A DNA stretch of 64,000 nucleotides from Telopea speciosissima (GCF_018873765.1 NC_057925.1:43989010-44053009), one strand, 5' to 3'; positions 45,513-58,149 are shown, counted from the stretch's first letter. Numbers and translations: made by a program. The notes: generated by a model not told the origin, from the sequence alone.

Positions 45513-45794
45513 TACCGACTATGTAGTGTACCCTATCGTCTCCTAATGTCTACCTAGAGCTCAGATCAGGTCCTTGTACAAGGACCATCTTGGGACCTCA
45601 TAGCCAACCAAATGGAATCCAGAGGACCTACAGAAGGGACAGTGGATTCCATGTGGGTTGCTACAAGGTCCCAAGGATGATCCTTGTACAAGGACTTGAT
45701 TTACACTTGTCTATCTCTCCCCTCCCACAATAGGGGTTTGATATGTCATGTCATTTGTATACAATAATGGCATAGTGTATAACATAAAGTATAT

Positions 45795-45880
45795 TTTGTG
45801 CATACTCTACGCAGCGGGGTAAGGCTACATACATTATGATCTTCCCTAGACCCTGTAGTGGCATCAGCCTTTTGAGAGAG
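45795..45880 (+). mobile_element. Au SINE-like 3' fragment (degenerate)
   Basis: GCGGGGTAAGGCTACATACATTATGATC followed by CCTAGACCCTGTAGTGGCA parallels the second half of the Au SINE at 31090-31135. The 5' half with box A and B is missing, though a fragment resembling the SINE start (GTGAGCCTTGGAGCAATGGT) appears at about 46075. Confidence 0.5.
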
Positions 45881-45908
45881 AGAGAGAGGATTTATTTCGT
45901 TTGATTAA

Positions 45909-46024
45909 ACAGAAGAAGACCCAATTTGTAATTTAGAATGGAAAATCAGAAGAAAAGCCCAATTTGTAATTTAGAATGGATCCATTTCGTTTGACTAAAC
46001 AGAAGAAAGCCCAATTTGTAATTT
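45909..46024 (+). repeat. Short tandem repeat, three copies
   Basis: CAGAAGAA-GCCCAATTTGTAATTTAG occurs three times within about 115 bp (near 45911, 45948 and 46000), with ATGGA or TATA after each. No function is evident. Confidence 0.75.
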
Positions 46025-46635
46025 AGTATACTATCCCTAAAAAATTGGTATCATTGATTGGGTGCAAAATAGTGAGTGAGCCTTGGAGCAATGGTGAAGT
46101 TGAGTGTTCCCACTATTCATTATGTGTGAGAGAACATAAGATGGGATCTACACTCCAGCTTCATGAGGATCTTTATGGTAACATGAACTTAATTGAAGAG
46201 CAAAATTTTATTTCTTTTCTATGCCATCCAAACATAGAAAAGAAAATTTTAAAATTTTTTTTTCTATGCCTACCAAACACTACCAAGAAACTTTTGGATT
46301 TCATTTCGTTTCTTTTATTTTCATTCTTATCCATATCTTACCAACCAAACACAGCCTTAAGATTGTTTTTTCTTTTTATATCTATTTCTATTCATCCAAA
46401 CACAGCCTTTATGTATGTGTCTATAGTTTAAACGGTTCGACTCGTTTGCGTTAAAACCGGGTTCGGTTCAAAATGCATAGTATTGTCTTTTGGTACGTAC
46501 TACTCAGTACGCGTAGTCGCTTTTACACAGATCCACGTAAACGGAGTTGAGGCCGATTCTGAGTTCTTCCTCACTTCCACTTGTTCTTTCAAAGAGAGCA
46601 GAAAAACGGTGGGAGCGAGCTCTGGATCGAGAGAA

Positions 46636-49600
46636 ATGGCAGTACATCAAGGTGGGTTGTGCAGCCCCGGGGTGCTGAAGGGGACAATAGCTGTGGTAGC
46701 ACTGTGCTTGGCTGGTTACATATTGGGGCCTCCGCTTTACTGGCACTTAAGCGAGGCCTTGGCTGCCTCCTCTTGCCCTCCTTGCGTCTGCGATTGTGCT
46801 TCTCAGTCTCTTCTCTCTATTCCCGAAGGTAATCAACTCATCCTTCCTTCCATCTATCCATCCACCCATCCTACTTTCACTTAATGATGATAATAATGAT
46901 AGTAATCAGAGATCTACCCTGTTTATTTTGTTCTACATTCTTCTTCTTCTTCCAAACCTCCAAATCCGTTTAGATCCTTCGTTTAATTGCTCCAATCGAT
47001 CTCAAATGAAATTCTTCTGTAAGCCTGTTAGAAGATTTCGTGATTACAAATGTTTTGATTTCCTTAAATTTAGTACCACAAAAATGGTGGAAATCCCGTA
47101 CTTTACGCTCTTTGACGGATCTGTCAGAATTTAACCCACTTGGCAACAAAACTGATGATAACTAACGAGTTTAAAACAAACAGAATCATCGTTACTAGTC
47201 AACAAGAGTCTTTAGTCAAGATTTTCCCTTGTAAAAACTGAATTGGAGGCAGGGAAACACCCCAGACTCGGGTTGGAACTGGGTATTTTTTTTAGTAACT
47301 ATTGATACATTGGTGTGGCTTTCTTTTGGAAAGGGGGGATTCAGTTTTGGTTCTATTCATCTCCTTGGCATATCGTTACTCCAAGGAAGTGTGTCCGATT
47401 GAGTGAGGGCTATTAAGGGTTCAGGTTCTACTGGGCATTGAATGAAAATAGAATATTTTTTAGTACGGTAAAGTGACAAATAATTTTTAATGTAGCTGCT
47501 ATTTACTTTTTACATTGATTATGGAACTAGAGAACCAACTCAGTTTGACAGTTGAAGACCGTTCTCTGGGTTATTGAAGTTTCCCTTATGTGATAATGAT
47601 TATTACCTGCATATAAATTATGACTATTATCTGCTTATGTAACACAGTTTATGAAGTTTCTAATGGTGGAAGGCTAATTTGAAGTAAGTGTCAAACACTC
47701 CTATCCTGGAAAATCCTATATGCTAAGACTTTCTTACAGCTTTAAAATAGATATGAGCTAAAACGAGCTATAACTTTTTGGTATACCTGTGTAGAGAATT
47801 GTTTTTTTTTTCCACTCAAATTTTTAACTTTCTTATCGAGAAATTGGGAGAATTATCAGAGGTTTGAGAAGATTTTTCGAAGGGCCAGCATGTTCTTGAA
47901 ATGGGAAGAGACATGGAGGTAATTTTTTGAAAGGAGGGTCTGGTACCCTTTGTCTTTTCTGGATTCTTATGTATATAGGTTTGAAATGATATTGTTTTGA
48001 TTCATTAGTCAAAAGTAGGGATCAACACTAAGCTGGAGTGATGGAGATCAACCTTGTAAGCAGAAGGTCTTAAGATAAGTAGAACAAAGACAGAGTATAT
48101 GCTGTGTAACTTCAATGACACTAGGACAGAAAATGATATAGTGAAAATTGATGAGGGAGATTCCACAAAGTGATTATTTTAGGTATACGAGCTCAATCAT
48201 AAATAAAGAAGGTGATATAGAAGATGATGCTTCACAGAGAATTGAAATATGATGGATGAAGTGGAGAGGTGCGTCCAAAGTGTTGTGTGATTGACGTATT
48301 CTTTTAAAGCTTAAAGGAAAATTTTATAAGACATTCATACGATCGGTTATGATGTATGGTGCGGCGTATTGGCAGTTAAAAAGCGTCATATAGATAAATT
48401 AAGTATAGCAAAGATGAGGATGTTGAGATGGATGTGTGGCAAAACTAGGGAGGATAAAGTAGGGAATGACCATATTAGAACTGATTTGGGAGTAACTCCG
48501 GTACATGAAAGCTACAAGAAAGTCATCTGAGGTGGCATGGCCATGTCCATTGAAGGCCTTTGGATGCTCCAATATGAAGGAGTGACTTTATTGGAAAGCT
48601 ATACAACTAAGCTTTCAAACAAATTCAAGATTGTTTAAATCTGATTTATATTGAAGGAGTTATGTTTCAGTCAAACCTAATTTGGTGTGCGTGACGTTCT
48701 GAATGAAAATATTTTTTTAGACATCAAAACAAATGAATATTTTACTGCCATTTGGTTTTTAGCAATGTTTTAACATATTAAGATTTATGGAATTTATAGA
48801 TTTAAGAAAAACCCCAGTATTTAAAAGTTGAAAATTGCACCTACTGCTGAAAATCCAGTTTTTGTTCTTGAACTTGGGGGTTGATTTTTTATCCTTTTGG
48901 TATTTGATTTTTAACAATTTTATTGGATTCAAATAGGCGGTATTTGCTTATTTATGAATAATATCTTAAGTAAATGAAATAACAAATATTAGGCATAAAT
49001 AAGTGGCTAGTATTATTTCATTTACTTAAATGATATTAGACATAAATAAGTGCCTATCCTGCTTTCTTGCATAAATTAGTGTCTGTCTTGCTTTCTGGCA
49101 TAAATAAGTGTCTGTATACCAAGGTTTGCATAAATAAGTGTTTGTATACCAAGGTTTCTCACTGAGATGACTGAGACCGCTGAGATCTCGAGATCTCGGC
49201 CGAGACACTATATTTCTCCATTTCGCCTTCAATCTCGTCTCGATTTTTGAAAAAGCCAAGATATTACTGAGAACTTGGCGAGATCTCGGCGAGTTCTTGA
49301 ACTATGAAGAGAAGAAATAAAAGACAAGTAAATATCTCTTCTGCAGGCTATGATAAGTCCCTGCGGTAGCTAATAACATTACTTAACAAGCATGACCCCT
49401 TCTCTTTATTTATTACTTCAAAGAAAACAGCCAAAATAGAAACCTCCTATGCGTGGAAAAGAGGAATCCTTACAGCCTAAGATTCTTTTGGAAAAGAAAC
49501 CTTTCCAAAGTAGAAGCTAAATTTCTAGAACTTAGTAAATTAGAAACTAACTACGTAATTCGTATAAAACTTATTTTTCTAATATTTGGGCTTTTATAGA

Positions 49601-52600
49601 ATTGGCCCATTACAATAGTAAACTCAAAAAGTATTAAGCGAATGACCCATATAACCCATTGGGCACTCCAATTAAGCCCAACTTAAACCAAATATTGAAG
49701 CATAGGTTCAGTTGGACACTTGGACCCAAAAACTAAACCAAATTCAAACCAACTGGCCCATCATCTCTTCTTGTTAGAATTCTGCATCAGAAACATATGG
49801 GCGTTACTGATTTGAGAAAGATGGATGACTAGCTTGAAATGCCAATGTTCAGTCAATCATTCTCTCCCCCTCCCCTCAAATTTCTTTAGATGGCATCGGG
49901 ATTTGGTAGCATGTAGTTTTTTTGTTTTCAATTGTCTCATGGAGCTAAGGAGTGACTAAATTGTCAGCTTTGTCGATGGGTATTATGGTTTCAGGCCAAT
50001 ATGTCATTGATGTAGTGCAGACCTTCATTACTTGCCTTCGAAGAAAAAAATGATGGTTTAGTTCATTTGATAAACAGTAGAGAAGGGTCACAATATCCGT
50101 TCTAAAACCATATCCTAAATAGCAGCTTTCAACAAGACATTGGCAAGTTATTTTTGTTTTTATTAAGGTGATTTGTCTTTGCCTATTGTGTATGTGCTTC
50201 TCAACATGGACAAGTTTTCAGAAGATGGAAATCCTTATTACAGTGTTCTTTTCATGGTGGGAGCATTACAGGTTAAAATTTTTTCTTCAATCAATGAAAT
50301 GTCCTTGTTTTAGTAGCTAAAGACGAGGTCCTGGTTCGGTTCTGGTGACAGTATCAAAATCCCTACTGGATAAGATCGTTGGGAAGTGAGAACAGTAAAT
50401 CTTGGTTTGGTCTTGGCGACAGAATCTTACGCTTTTTGTTCCTTATGATCAGCAACCAAACACCTTCTGGAACAAATATGTGAATAACTCAAAAATTACA
50501 GAAATAAGGAAAAGATAAGAGGGATATTACCAAGGCTTCTCACCCAGGCCTTGGTTAGAATGTCACCAAACAATTCTGTATCTCATAGTTATGTAGGCAG
50601 AGCCAAGATTTCATTCAAATTCAGTTCTTCCATTAGCTTGCAGGCAACTCCTTATATAGTGTCGTTAGGGGGGTTCTAGACTCTTATAGGGACTTCCTCC
50701 TAGACTTTTTGACCAATGATAAACTTTACATTTTCAAGGTCTTTCACATCTAACAAGGAAACTGACCTATTGATTGAAATAAGACTTCAGTACTTTAGAT
50801 ACTAGTTACAACTAACTAGTTAATGCTTTTCATTTTCAGCACATATTACTCTTGAAACTTCTTGACTAAGTCTTGGACCTGGAATTAATTGATCTCTTTT
50901 TCAGCACACATGCATTAATTACTCTTGACCCATCTTGACTTTTTTTTTTTGGTGGGTAGAAGACCCATCTTGACTGGAGTTAACTGAAAATTTGGCTAGA
51001 TTATTTAGGACTGGAGGGTCTTACCTGATCCAACCGAACTTAGTTTAGGCCTGGTTTCTCCCTTCTTGCTATGGTACTGTTTGGAGTAGAATTTATCTGC
51101 ATCACCTGAAGATAACAAACAATTAGGGCTGTAAATGGGTAACCGAAAATCCGAATTCGATCCGCATCCGTATCCGTTTAGAGATATCCGGAAAAAAAAT
51201 CCGAATACTCCGATAAAAATCTGAATCCGAATACTTAATTATAAAAAATTAAGTAAATAACGATCTTTGGGGTTTTTGAAGATTCAACAGGTTCTAGAAT
51301 ATGAGGAAAAGAGAATCATGATCTAAAACTATGGATTGAGAGTGAATTGTATCCACTAGGGGGAGGAAGGTTCGGGTTACACAAGGCAGAGGTGTAAACG
51401 GATGGCCGAAAATCCGAATTCGATCTGCATCCGAATCCATCCGAATCCATTTAGAGGTATCCGTATTCGACCAGGAAATATCTGAATCCGATTACATCCG
51501 ATCCGTATCCGAGCCGAATCCGTTTACAGGCCTACAAACAATGTACACATGAGGGCAGAGGAAGCCCCTATACAACACAAAGTCTTAAGTATTTTGGAGA
51601 AGAGCTGTACTGTGTACAAGAACATTCAATGCATGCTGCATAAAGCCCTTAAAATGGCTTTCATTATCTTTAAAAGAACTGTCCATATTCATGAGTGGGG
51701 AAAAAAATCCCTGTCCTTTTGCCCAAACTCCTCATGCTACTAGCTGATCCATAACAAGATCCCAATGCTTGAATCTTCTTGAGGGATATAAACTGACTCG
51801 AATATACCTGTAAAAAGCACTAAATAATCTGAGATACTGGGGATGAATTAATACAAAATATGCATCATTTTCCTTGAATTTTTATAAAACGCATCTGCTC
51901 ACCATCTGCATATCATCTCCTTCAGCCAATCCGTAGTAGGCAAGCAATTAATAATGAGCATCTGAGCAAAGACCTCAACCCTTGGTTGAATTGACCTTCC
52001 ACATCATTGGTATTATAAATCATGAATATGAGTTTTCTTTAATATTTCAACTGTTATTGGTTTAGATTAGTTGGTGACTAAGATATCACTGATGGATAGA
52101 ATGATTTTCTTCAACATATTTATTGGTTAAGCATGTTTATTGACCCTTAAAGTAGCTTGGGTCCTTAAGAAATTGAGTTTGATTTGAGCACAGTTTGAGG
52201 CCAATAAAAACCAAGCCTAAGAAATTTACTTCTTGACCCTAACCTTGCTTTAGAATCCATCCAAGGTGTCCAACCCAAGCCTGCTAGAGTCTCCTCAATC
52301 ATGTTTGGGTTGGACATGGCCCGGCTTCCAGCCCTTACTTTGGATTTCGCACGTACCATCGTGCATGGGCCATTTTACTTCTTTGTGGTTTTAACAATTG
52401 GAAGTTTTCAATATGCTGACAAATGCTTGAGAATCAGCTTTGCTTCTGCCATTTTTGTGAAACTCTTATGGAAATGGTGGGAACCCTAGAGTGATATTTT
52501 TGTTATCTTGGTTTGATCATTAGTAAGGAGGGAGAAGTTAAAGAGAATGTTGCCGTTAGAAATTGAGTTGATTATGTTGGAGGTGCTTTTTGAGTGTCAG

Positions 52601-53203
52601 CAGAGTCAAAAACAGTTGAGATGATTAAATGGCAAGAGTAGAAATAGTGGAGTTAGAAATTGATTGCTGACTGAGTGAAAGTCATTGAGATGTTTTGGCC
52701 TAATGAAGCCCACATGCACCAGGAGAAGTGTTAGTGCAAGTTAATGGTGTTGAAAGAAAAGGGAAAGGCCAAAAAACGAATTGAGTTGAATTTTTTTTTT
52801 TTTTTTGGGGGTGGGGGAGGAGTTTATGGGTTAGTTAAAATATGTGCCTACATGAATTGCAAGGTGTAATAGGATTTGTGTAGTTGGCTTGAAGTAGTTG
52901 GGTACTTGGTTGAATTTTCTAAATCTTTTTTTTAAAAAATTTTTAATCATTACTGTAATGAAATATATTTTCCAGGCTTTTGGAAGACATTGGTGTGCTT
53001 GTGGGGCTTCTTGATCCAATCTAAGCAAGTTTGTTTAAGGCTACCTTTTATTTTTGTGTGTGATGCTGTATGTCAAACTGAGTTAACTTTGTCATCTTTT
53101 GCTTCACTTTCCCCTTTTTTATATTTGCCTTTGCTGGTCAACCTTATGTTTGTTTCGGTTCTTTTTATTTTTCCTGCAGGATTAAGAAACACCTCCTTTG
53201 CAG
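46636..53203 (+). CDS. DUF1068 Golgi membrane protein (ELMO/NKS1 family), 5' exons only
   Basis: DUF1068 proteins are small plant type II Golgi membrane proteins; Arabidopsis members (ELMO1, NKS1) scaffold pectin synthesis and cell adhesion. Exon 1 (46636-46828) encodes MAVHQGGLCSPGVLKGT, a transmembrane helix at about residues 13-33, YWHLSEAL and the Cys cluster CPPCVCDC (50s), ending SIPE and one base. After a 6351-bp intron, the 24-bp exon 53180-53203 (cag before, gtta after) adds GLRNTSFA, exactly the next residues in the family. The following exon (DCAKHDPEV, then the coiled coil) is not found up to 64000; a LINE carrying a hAT element fills that space. The visible part is undamaged, so the gene may be whole with another giant intron, or cut. 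Confidence 0.88.
46829..48019 (+). other. DUF1068 intron 1, left part
   Basis: No gene or element was recognised. The sequence is AT-rich. Confidence 0.4.
48020..48590 (+). mobile_element. RTE-type LINE remnant (C-terminal part of RT)
   Basis: In shifting frames the C-terminal end of plant RTE/BovB-like ORFs can be read: EYMLCNF-like start, GDIPQSDYFRY, EDDASQRIE, WMKWRGASKVLCD, IPLKLKGKFYKTFIRSVMMYGA, CG-REDKV and WHGHVH. Several stops are present. Orientation is sense in the DUF1068 intron. Neither end of the element was defined. Confidence 0.85.
48960..49037. repeat. Inverted repeat, arms about 23 bp
   Basis: AATATCTTAAGTAAATGAAA (48960) and its reverse complement near 49015-49037 pair with one extra base. 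The loop of about 30 bp contains AGGCATAAATAAGTG, the unit of the tandem array that follows. Confidence 0.75.
49039..49158. repeat. Degenerate tandem array with CATAAATAAGTG unit
   Basis: CATAAATAAGTG(C/T)CT or close variants recur four times at 25-40 bp spacing (49040, 49070, 49098, 49128), followed by a GAGATCTCGGCCGAGA-type repeat to about 49300. No coding function. Confidence 0.65.
49300..51115 (+). other. DUF1068 intron 1, middle part
   Basis: No gene recognised. The stretch at about 50300-51060 resembles retroelement leader DNA by composition, but I could not assign it. Confidence 0.35.
51116..51123. repeat. Target-site duplication CAAACAAT, left copy
   Basis: The octamer stands before 51124 and again at 51535-51542. 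Confidence 0.93.
51124..51534. mobile_element. hAT-like MITE, ATCCG-rich family, 411 bp
   Basis: The element starts TAGGGCTGTAAATGG and ends CCGTTTACAGGCCTA, a 15-bp terminal inverted repeat with two mismatches, and is flanked by the exact octamer CAAACAAT. The left and right parts each contain CCGAAAATCCGAATTCGAT, so the right part looks like a second copy of the left end. No transposase is present. It is related by its ATCCG words to the segments at 25105 and 53740. Confidence 0.92.
51535..51542. repeat. Target-site duplication CAAACAAT, right copy
   Basis: Right-hand copy of the hAT octamer. Confidence 0.93.
51543..53179 (+). other. DUF1068 intron 1, right part
   Basis: No gene recognised. 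A run of T then G lies at 52791-52820. The last 20 bases before 53180 form a good pyrimidine tract and acceptor (TTTTTATTTTTCCTGCAG). Confidence 0.45.
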
Positions 53204-53739
53204 GTTAGTTTCCCTTGCTCAAAACTAGATGCAGAGGAGTATGTAAGCTTCATTTATTTTACATGTGAAACCAGATTTGCTGTAAGTGCATGTTTGGGGG
53301 AGCTTCTTTGGCTTCTACTTATGAGATTCTTGGGAATGCAGCTTCTCCAACTAAAAATGTGCGTTCAATGGAATTATATCACTTGGAATATTTAATTCAT
53401 AATATGGAGAATCTCTAGAAGCAGGGAGGAGTACTGCTTCTCATGCATAAACTGTGTGTAAGAAGCCCTCCCAAATATGCCCTAATTGCTCTACTGGGGT
53501 TTCGATTATTGGTCTCAGAAACCAAACCTACAAGTGCAAACAGAGATGGAATGTTTATCGCTATTACACATTTTTTATTTGATCTGTCATAGTTTTATAT
53601 CAATACAAGAATTAGTTTGCTGCTAATATTTGTTTGAGATATCTGAGTGTCTTTTACTGTTAAGTTCTCTTAATTTTGAAGATCTGAGCCCTAAATGCAT
53701 GTAATCTGGAAACAAATCAGATAATATTAAGTTAATCAT

Positions 53740-53995
53740 TAGAGCTGTAAACGGATTGGATTTGGCTTGGATAGTGCTATATCCGCATCTGCATCCGATT
53801 AGCTATCGGACGGATTCGGATAGTGCTAAACGGATACGGACATGGATACGGATCGGATATTTTATCCGTTTACATGTAAATATAGCTTTTCGGATAGCTA
53901 TAGCCTATCCGTATCCGCATCCGTTTAGCTTTCGGACGGATTCAGATAGTGCTAAACGGATATGGACACGGATATGGAAACGGATTTCGGCTGTT
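53740..53995. mobile_element. ATCCG-rich hAT-like MITE, 3'-truncated copy
   Basis: Starts TAGAGCTGTAAACGGATTGG, as hAT ends of this family do, and shares long blocks with 25105-25330 (GGATCGGATATTTTATCCG, TAAATATAGCTTTTCGGATAG). The right terminal repeat is missing, so the copy is truncated after about 53995. Confidence 0.75.
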
Positions 53996-54329
53996 CTTTT
54001 ATTTTCATTTGTGTGCTGTGTCATCTTATTGTTGTAATTTGTCTTACCAAGGGCCCCTTCCATATTTGTTGCATCCTCTTCAGTACATTTTCATGTGTTC
54101 TTTTTTTTTGGGTGAATAAATATATTACCATACCCCAAGAGGGGCAGGAGCAGAGGGGAAGGGATATACAAAGGGAAAAAAAGGGGGGGGGGGCGGGACA
54201 ACAAGCCAACCTATGCAGAGGTGGAAAGAAATAAAATAGACAAATCCAGGCCCCAGGAGGCAGCGATATGCCTGTTCCTAAGGAAGTCCAGAACCGGACG
54301 ATGACGGGAACAGCTGAGTTTGGAAGAGA

Positions 54330-57256
54330 CTTCAAAGGAGATGGCTTTCCAAATCATATCTTAAGATCGAGAGTTGGAAGTCCATCTCCTGAGGTTCCGC
54401 TCCATCCAAATGTGGTAGATAGCAGCTCCAAAAACCAACTTGCCAATGGTGTGCATATAGAGGACCTAGAAAAGGACATGTCCATCCAAAGCCATTCTCA
54501 CTCAAAGGGTAACGGTCTCCTGCTGCGGGGCCAAATCGAGGAGAGGGCTTTTTTCCAGATGGTAGAGGTAAAAGGGCAAGCAAAGAAAAGGTGGGGGGGT
54601 GTCCTCAAAACCATTCGAACAAAGGGAGCAAGCAGGGGGGATAGGGATGTTTCGGTGAAGAAGGAAGGCTTGGGTTGGGAGGCAAAGGCGAAAGGATCTC
54701 CAAGCTGTGAAACTGTGTCAAGGTATATGGCCTTTGAACCAGATGAGATTGTGCTAGGGAACGAATGGTGGGAGCAGGCTCACGAACAAAGTTCCAGGCA
54801 GATCTAGTGCTAAAAAGGCCATTGGGGGAAGGCAGCCAAAGGATCTTGTCCGCAAGGGGGGAGGGGGAGGGGGAAAGGGGGGGGGGAGAGCAGGCCAAAT
54901 CCGAGAGACTAAAGAGGGATTAAGGTGAGGGGGAGGGGACCAGGAGCCAGAGGAAATGAGGGAGGAAAGGGAGGAATGTTTTGGGAGACCAGAAGAGTAG
55001 ATCGATCTGGGGCCAAAGACACAATAAAGAACTCCACGAGGGTGCCAAGGGTCAAGCCAGAGGGAAGTGGTGGTGCCATCAACGATAGAGGAAGAGATAC
55101 CACGAAGGGCAAGGATCTTGCGCCAGATCCAGGAGGAGTCAGAGGGGATGGCAACAGTCCAGATGGAGTTAGACTTGAGAAGGTGGGAGTAGACCCAATT
55201 AACCCAGATGGAATCCTGACGGGAGGAGATTTTCCAAATAAGCTTAAGAAAGCTAACGGAGTTGGAGTCACGGATGCTCCGGATTCCCAAACCTCCCTCG
55301 GATTTGGGGAGACAGATAGACTTTCAACTAACAGGATGGAGAAATCTAGAAGAATCATTCCCTTTACAGAGGAAAGCACAGAAGAGGCGCTCCATTGCTT
55401 GGATGGTGGCTTTGGGTAAGCTGAAAATCCCATTCCAGTAGATGTAGGAAGCTTGGAGGACAGAGCGCATGCAAATAAGGCGACCAGCGTAGGAAAAGAG
55501 TTTGCTTTTCCATAGTTGGAGACGTTTGCGAATGTTATCCAACATAGGAGCACAATGGTGATTGGAAAGCCTGGCTGGGATGAGAGGGAGACTAAGGTAT
55601 TTAACTAGGAGGGAACCAATGGAGAACCCAGTCAGATGCATAAGGGATTCTTTATCGGAGTCGGGGATGCCAGAGAGGAAGATTTTGGATTTGATGAGAT
55701 TAATGCGAAGGCCCGAGAGTGACTCAAAGAGGTGGAGGGAATCCATGATTGCGGAGATAGAAGAATGAGAGGCCTTAGAGAAGATCATTAAATAGTCTGC
55801 AAAAGCCAGGTGGGTAAGGTTGATGTGCTTGCATTTAGGAATAGGAGAGATGAGATGAAGATCCGTTTTGGATTGAAGGCTTCTAGAGAGAGCTTCCAGA
55901 GCGAGGGAGAACAGGAAGGGGGAGAGGGGGCATCCTTGGCGAATGCCCACATTGGAATGTTAGAACCCGGTCGGAGAACCATTTACCAGAATGGAGGAGG
56001 GGGAGGAAATGCAGGCATATATCCAATGGATGAAGGCAAGTGGGAAGCCCATTTGAGAAAGCACATCACAGATGAAGTCCCAGCGGAGGGAGTCAAAAGC
56101 TTTGTGAAGGTCAATTTTCAAAAGGGCAGCCGGAGAGTGGGATTTACGGTAAAATCCTCGTACGATTTCAGAACAGAGGATAATGTTATCCGCAATGCTT
56201 CTTCCAGAAATGAAGGCGGACTGGTTGGGGCTGACCAGGGAGGGAATCACATCCTTAATTCTGTTGGCAAGGATTTTGGCAATGAACTTGTAAATGAGGT
56301 TACAGAGGGATATAGGTCTAAAATCAGAGAGAGAGGTGGCTCCATCTTTTTTAGGGATGAGACAGATGAAGGTCTGGTTGACCTAAGCCAGCTGGCTGGG
56401 TTTGAAGAAGAAGCTACGAATGGCTTTAAACAGGTCTCCTTTAATAGAGTCCCAGCAGCTCAGAAAGAATCACATACTGAATCCGTTAGGACCGGGGGCT
56501 TTGTTGGATTTGTGGGAGAGGATTGCCTTAGAGATCTCATCATCAGAGGGGATGGCAAGGAGGGAATCCGCAATGAGAGGAGGGATAAACTTGTTGATGA
56601 GGTCAGGAGGGAGGGGAGAAGGGGAGAAGGGGAAAAGGGGGGAGGATTGAACAGGTTGGAGAAGAAAGAGATGGTTGCCGATTTGATATTGTGGACTGAG
56701 GTAAGGGGGGAGCCATCAAGGGAAAGCAAGAGGGTGATGGAATTAGAGTTGAGTCTAGCTTTCAAGGATCTGTGGAAGTAGGCTGAGTTGGAGTCTCCCA
56801 GCTCTAACCATTTAATACGGGATTTTTGGCGCAAGAAGTTTTCCTCAAGGGAGGATAGGGAGTGAAGCTCCTTCGAGAGCTGTTTCTCCTCAAGGGCAAG
56901 CGACCAAGCGTAGGGTTGGGGGGGGGTCAGAATGGAGTCTGGACTGGACAGAGGAAATATTGGATTTGCAAGAGGAAAGCATGGAGTTGATGTTACCAAA
57001 GGTGGAGAGATTCCAGCTTTTGAGGGTTGATTTGGTGTTACGAAGCTTCCTGGCCAGGGCAATAAGGGGGAGGAGACCGGGATGCTCCAGGCTTTCAAGA
57101 CAGTGGGAAGGAAGAGTTGATGGGAGGTCCACATATCAAAAAATTTAAAAGGTTTGGGACCGAAGGAAGAGTACGGCTGAATAAGGATGTGACAGGGACA
57201 ATAGTCAGAAAGACCTTGAAGGAGGAAGTTGGCTAGGGAGTGGGGGAAGGAGGTGA
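54330..57256 (-). pseudogene. LINE ORF2: end of endonuclease, reverse transcriptase, zinc-finger tail
   Basis: Read downward from 57256: LQGLSDYCPCHIL (the endonuclease SDH box, with His changed to Tyr), WLELGDSNSAYFH, then RT motifs NQSAFISGRSIADNIIL, LLKIDLHKAFDSLRWDFI, GIRQGCPLSPFLFSLALEAL, and LAFADYLMIFSKAS, where the catalytic FADD has become FADY. LRINLIKSKIFLSGI, LSLPL, WKSKLFSYAGRL, WNGIF, and GIRSIRDSN/WIWRKIL follow, then a degraded zinc-finger region. At least three frame changes occur. Two catalytic boxes are lost, so the copy is dead. Confidence 0.9.
57249..57256. repeat. hAT target-site duplication GGAGGTGA, left copy
   Basis: GGAGGTGA precedes the transposon at 57257 and follows it at 62648-62655. 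Confidence 0.95.
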
Positions 57257-57584
57257 TAGGGGTGTCAATGGGTCGGGTTGGGCCGGGCCTTCCAAAACCA
57301 CGACCCGACCCTGACCCAGTGAGGCAAAACCCTCGACCCGACCCGACCTTGCCAGGGTTTTTCAGAAACCTCAACCCGACCCGTGACCAGCCAGGGTTTT
57401 TCTTTGGCCCGGCCCTGATTGACCCTGTCTTGACCCTGTTTTAACCCTGTCTTGACCCTGATTGATATATATCAAAGAATATATCTAAAAAAACCTTGAA
57501 AAATTCTGTAAAGAATAAGAACAAGATGGGAAGGAGAGAGAGGGAGAGAGGGACTTGTAAATTTAAATAAAAATAATTCACAAA

Positions 57585-57815
57585 CATCTATAAAAATCCA
57601 TAAATAAAAATATTGCCATAAACATCCATAAATAAAAATACTCTCACAAACATCCATAAATAAAATACTTCCACAAACATCATAAAAATACTACCACAAT
57701 CATCCATAATAATCTACCACAAATATCCATATAAATACTACCACAAACATCCATAAAAATACTATTGCTACAATCATCCATGAATAAAAATACTGCCACA
57801 ATCAACCATCAATCA
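57585..57815. repeat. Degenerate tandem array inside the hAT, CATCCATAAA(TA)A unit
   Basis: About eight units of 22-32 bp built from CACAAACATCCATAAA and AATACT words follow each other close to the left end. On the minus strand they lie downstream of the transposase gene. Function unknown; it may be subterminal or 3' untranslated sequence. Confidence 0.7.
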
Positions 57816-58149
57816 TAGCAGCATCCATGATCCATCTATATGATATGCTTGAATCTGGGATTCCTGGAAAAAAAAAATGCCCAAAATGAGGGAAAAACTC
57901 TATTAATACAAGCAGATGTCAAAGAAAATATTAGCTAATAAGAACTATTGTTTGGATACAAGTCCTTACCAGTTCACGCCAAATAAGTATGCATTATCAT
58001 CCATCAAGTCAAAGTTATAGTTGCATTACCACAATCATTGTTAGTAGCTGAAAAAAAACACATTTAACAAATGAACAAATCAATAAACTTAATCATCATT
58101 CATAATGTTATTATTATTATTGTAATTAAATGATATAAGGGAATTTAAA

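Larger units (their letters stand above)
54101..57256 (-). mobile_element. L1-type LINE, 3' part (ORF2 end, RT, A tail)
   Basis: The element lies on the minus strand. Its 3' end is an A9 tail (plus-strand T run 54101-54109) next to the motif TATGGTAATATATTTATTC. ORF2 follows upward in coordinate with frameshifts: the zf-RVT-type region (54330-54900), WLDPWH block (about 55060), RT blocks and the endonuclease end. The rest of the same element continues at 62648 after the hAT transposon. Confidence 0.92.

Noticed and set aside
54268-56781. Long plus-strand ORFs (179, 164 and 323 codons)
   Set aside because: They are antisense to the LINE ORF2 on the minus strand, whose RT motifs are clear; the plus frames have no domain.
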